From NCBI GenBank assembly GCA_027012915.1, contig JALUYN010000647.1:1-5945 (forward strand): a stretch of DNA of 5,945 bases, written 5' to 3'. This DNA comes from Cellvibrionaceae bacterium. GTDB lineage: Bacteria > Pseudomonadota > Gammaproteobacteria > Pseudomonadales > Cellvibrionaceae. A program made the translations under genes and the position numbers. The notes beneath the pieces were generated by a model. It was not told where the DNA came from, searched no databases, and saw nothing but the letters and a program-made list of their open reading frames with translations. Numbering within the stretch: position 1 is the stretch's first letter; each line of letters starts with the position of its first letter. Below are positions 5,472-5,945 of this stretch, one piece after another.

Positions 5472-5945
5472 TCAACCTGAAGGATGTGGCTCGGGTTCTT
5501 CAGGGCGTGCAAAATACTCTGCAATGCCGCAACTGGCAATATACAGGGCTGGCACCAGGATAAGTGTGACCGTGGTAGCAAATAGCACCCCGAATGACAG
5601 TGAAATCACCATGGGAATCAAGAAGAGGGCCTGAATGCTGGTTTCAGCCATTATGGGGACCAACCCGATAAAGGTGGTGATCGACGTCAGTACGATGGCG
5701 CGGAAGCGGTCGCGACCGGCCTGCAGTGCTGCTTGATGGGCACTGAGGCCACTCTTGCGCAGCTGGTTGATACGATCGAGCAGTACCAGATTGTCGTTGA
5801 CCACGACGCCGGCGCAGGCAAAGAAGCCCAGCATCGACATCATGCTCACCTCGCGCCCCATGATCAGGTGGCCGATAATGGCACCCATAAAGCCAAAGGG
5901 AACCGCGGTCAGTACCAGTAAAGGCTGGCTGTAGGATTTGAACGC
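5472..5945 (-). CDS. RND-family efflux transporter, C-terminal 157 residues
   Basis: The 3' end of an inner-membrane proton-driven RND pump of the AcrB/HAE1 type; the gene enters from the right edge and its reading frame is open to the last base. The visible part covers the last membrane helices: hydrophobic segments at about 8-28, 34-55, 84-100 and 106-137. Family hallmarks are the AGVVVNDNLVLLDRIN segment (45-60), RFRAIVLTSITTF (80-92) and the closing SFGVLFATTVTLILVPALY (117-135). The end is a short acidic/Pro-rich cytoplasmic tail. A full-length member is about 1,000 residues, so most of the protein, with the periplasmic pore and docking domains, is outside the window. The substrate cannot be inferred. 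An ATG at 5888 is internal and is not the start. Confidence 0.93.
   Translation of the reverse strand, partial: AFKSYSQPLLVLTAVPFGFMGAIIGHLIMGREVSMMSMLGFFACAGVVVNDNLVLLDRINQLRKSGLSAHQAALQAGRDRFRAIVLTSITTFIGLVPIMAETSIQALFLIPMVISLSFGVLFATTVTLILVPALYIASCGIAEYFARPEEPEPHPSG

Noticed and set aside
5472..5888. A stand-alone 138-residue membrane protein starting at the ATG at 5888.
   Set aside because: The frame stays open to the window edge and the residues before the ATG continue the RND family pattern, so this is an internal methionine of a large transporter.

Overview
The window looks like chromosomal core DNA from a gammaproteobacterium of the broad Pseudomonas/Cellvibrio kind. The main reason is the divergent pair of a Crc-like protein and pyrE, an arrangement known from Pseudomonas, alongside a cytochrome c5, a DUF4124 protein and a MAPEG protein. 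Base composition is moderate and coding density is high. I see no insertion sequences, integrases, phage genes, CRISPR arrays, tRNAs or rRNAs. No stretch longer than about 240 bases lacks a gene.

Layout from left to right. (1) A membrane fatty acid desaturase on the minus strand, cut by the left edge. (2) A 239-base divergent intergenic region carrying a 17-base inverted repeat and a TATAAT promoter element. (3) A single-gene cytochrome c5 unit on the plus strand, closed by a strong bidirectional terminator. (4) A crc homologue on the minus strand, with a short dispersed-repeat-like hairpin just past its stop codon. (5) A 136-base divergent spacer, then a plus-strand group of pyrE, a periplasmic DUF4124/coiled-coil protein and a MAPEG-family membrane protein, with gaps of 33 and 42 bases and ending in a second bidirectional terminator. 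(6) A minus-strand group entering from the right edge: the C-terminal end of an RND-type efflux transporter, followed 39 bases later by an exported two-domain protein (chalcone-isomerase-like plus TonB C-terminal).

The genes do not form one obvious pathway. They cover lipid desaturation, periplasmic electron transfer, post-transcriptional carbon control (by homology), pyrimidine synthesis, and envelope or transport functions. The convergent gene pairs share symmetric terminators and the divergent pairs share short promoter regions, so there are four or five compact transcription units.

I did not find a clearly new multi-gene system. The most interesting points are the exported TonB-like protein that lacks a normal TonB anchor and sits behind an RND pump, the Crc homologue that has lost most of the exonuclease III active site, and the 17-base palindrome between the desaturase and the cytochrome gene.
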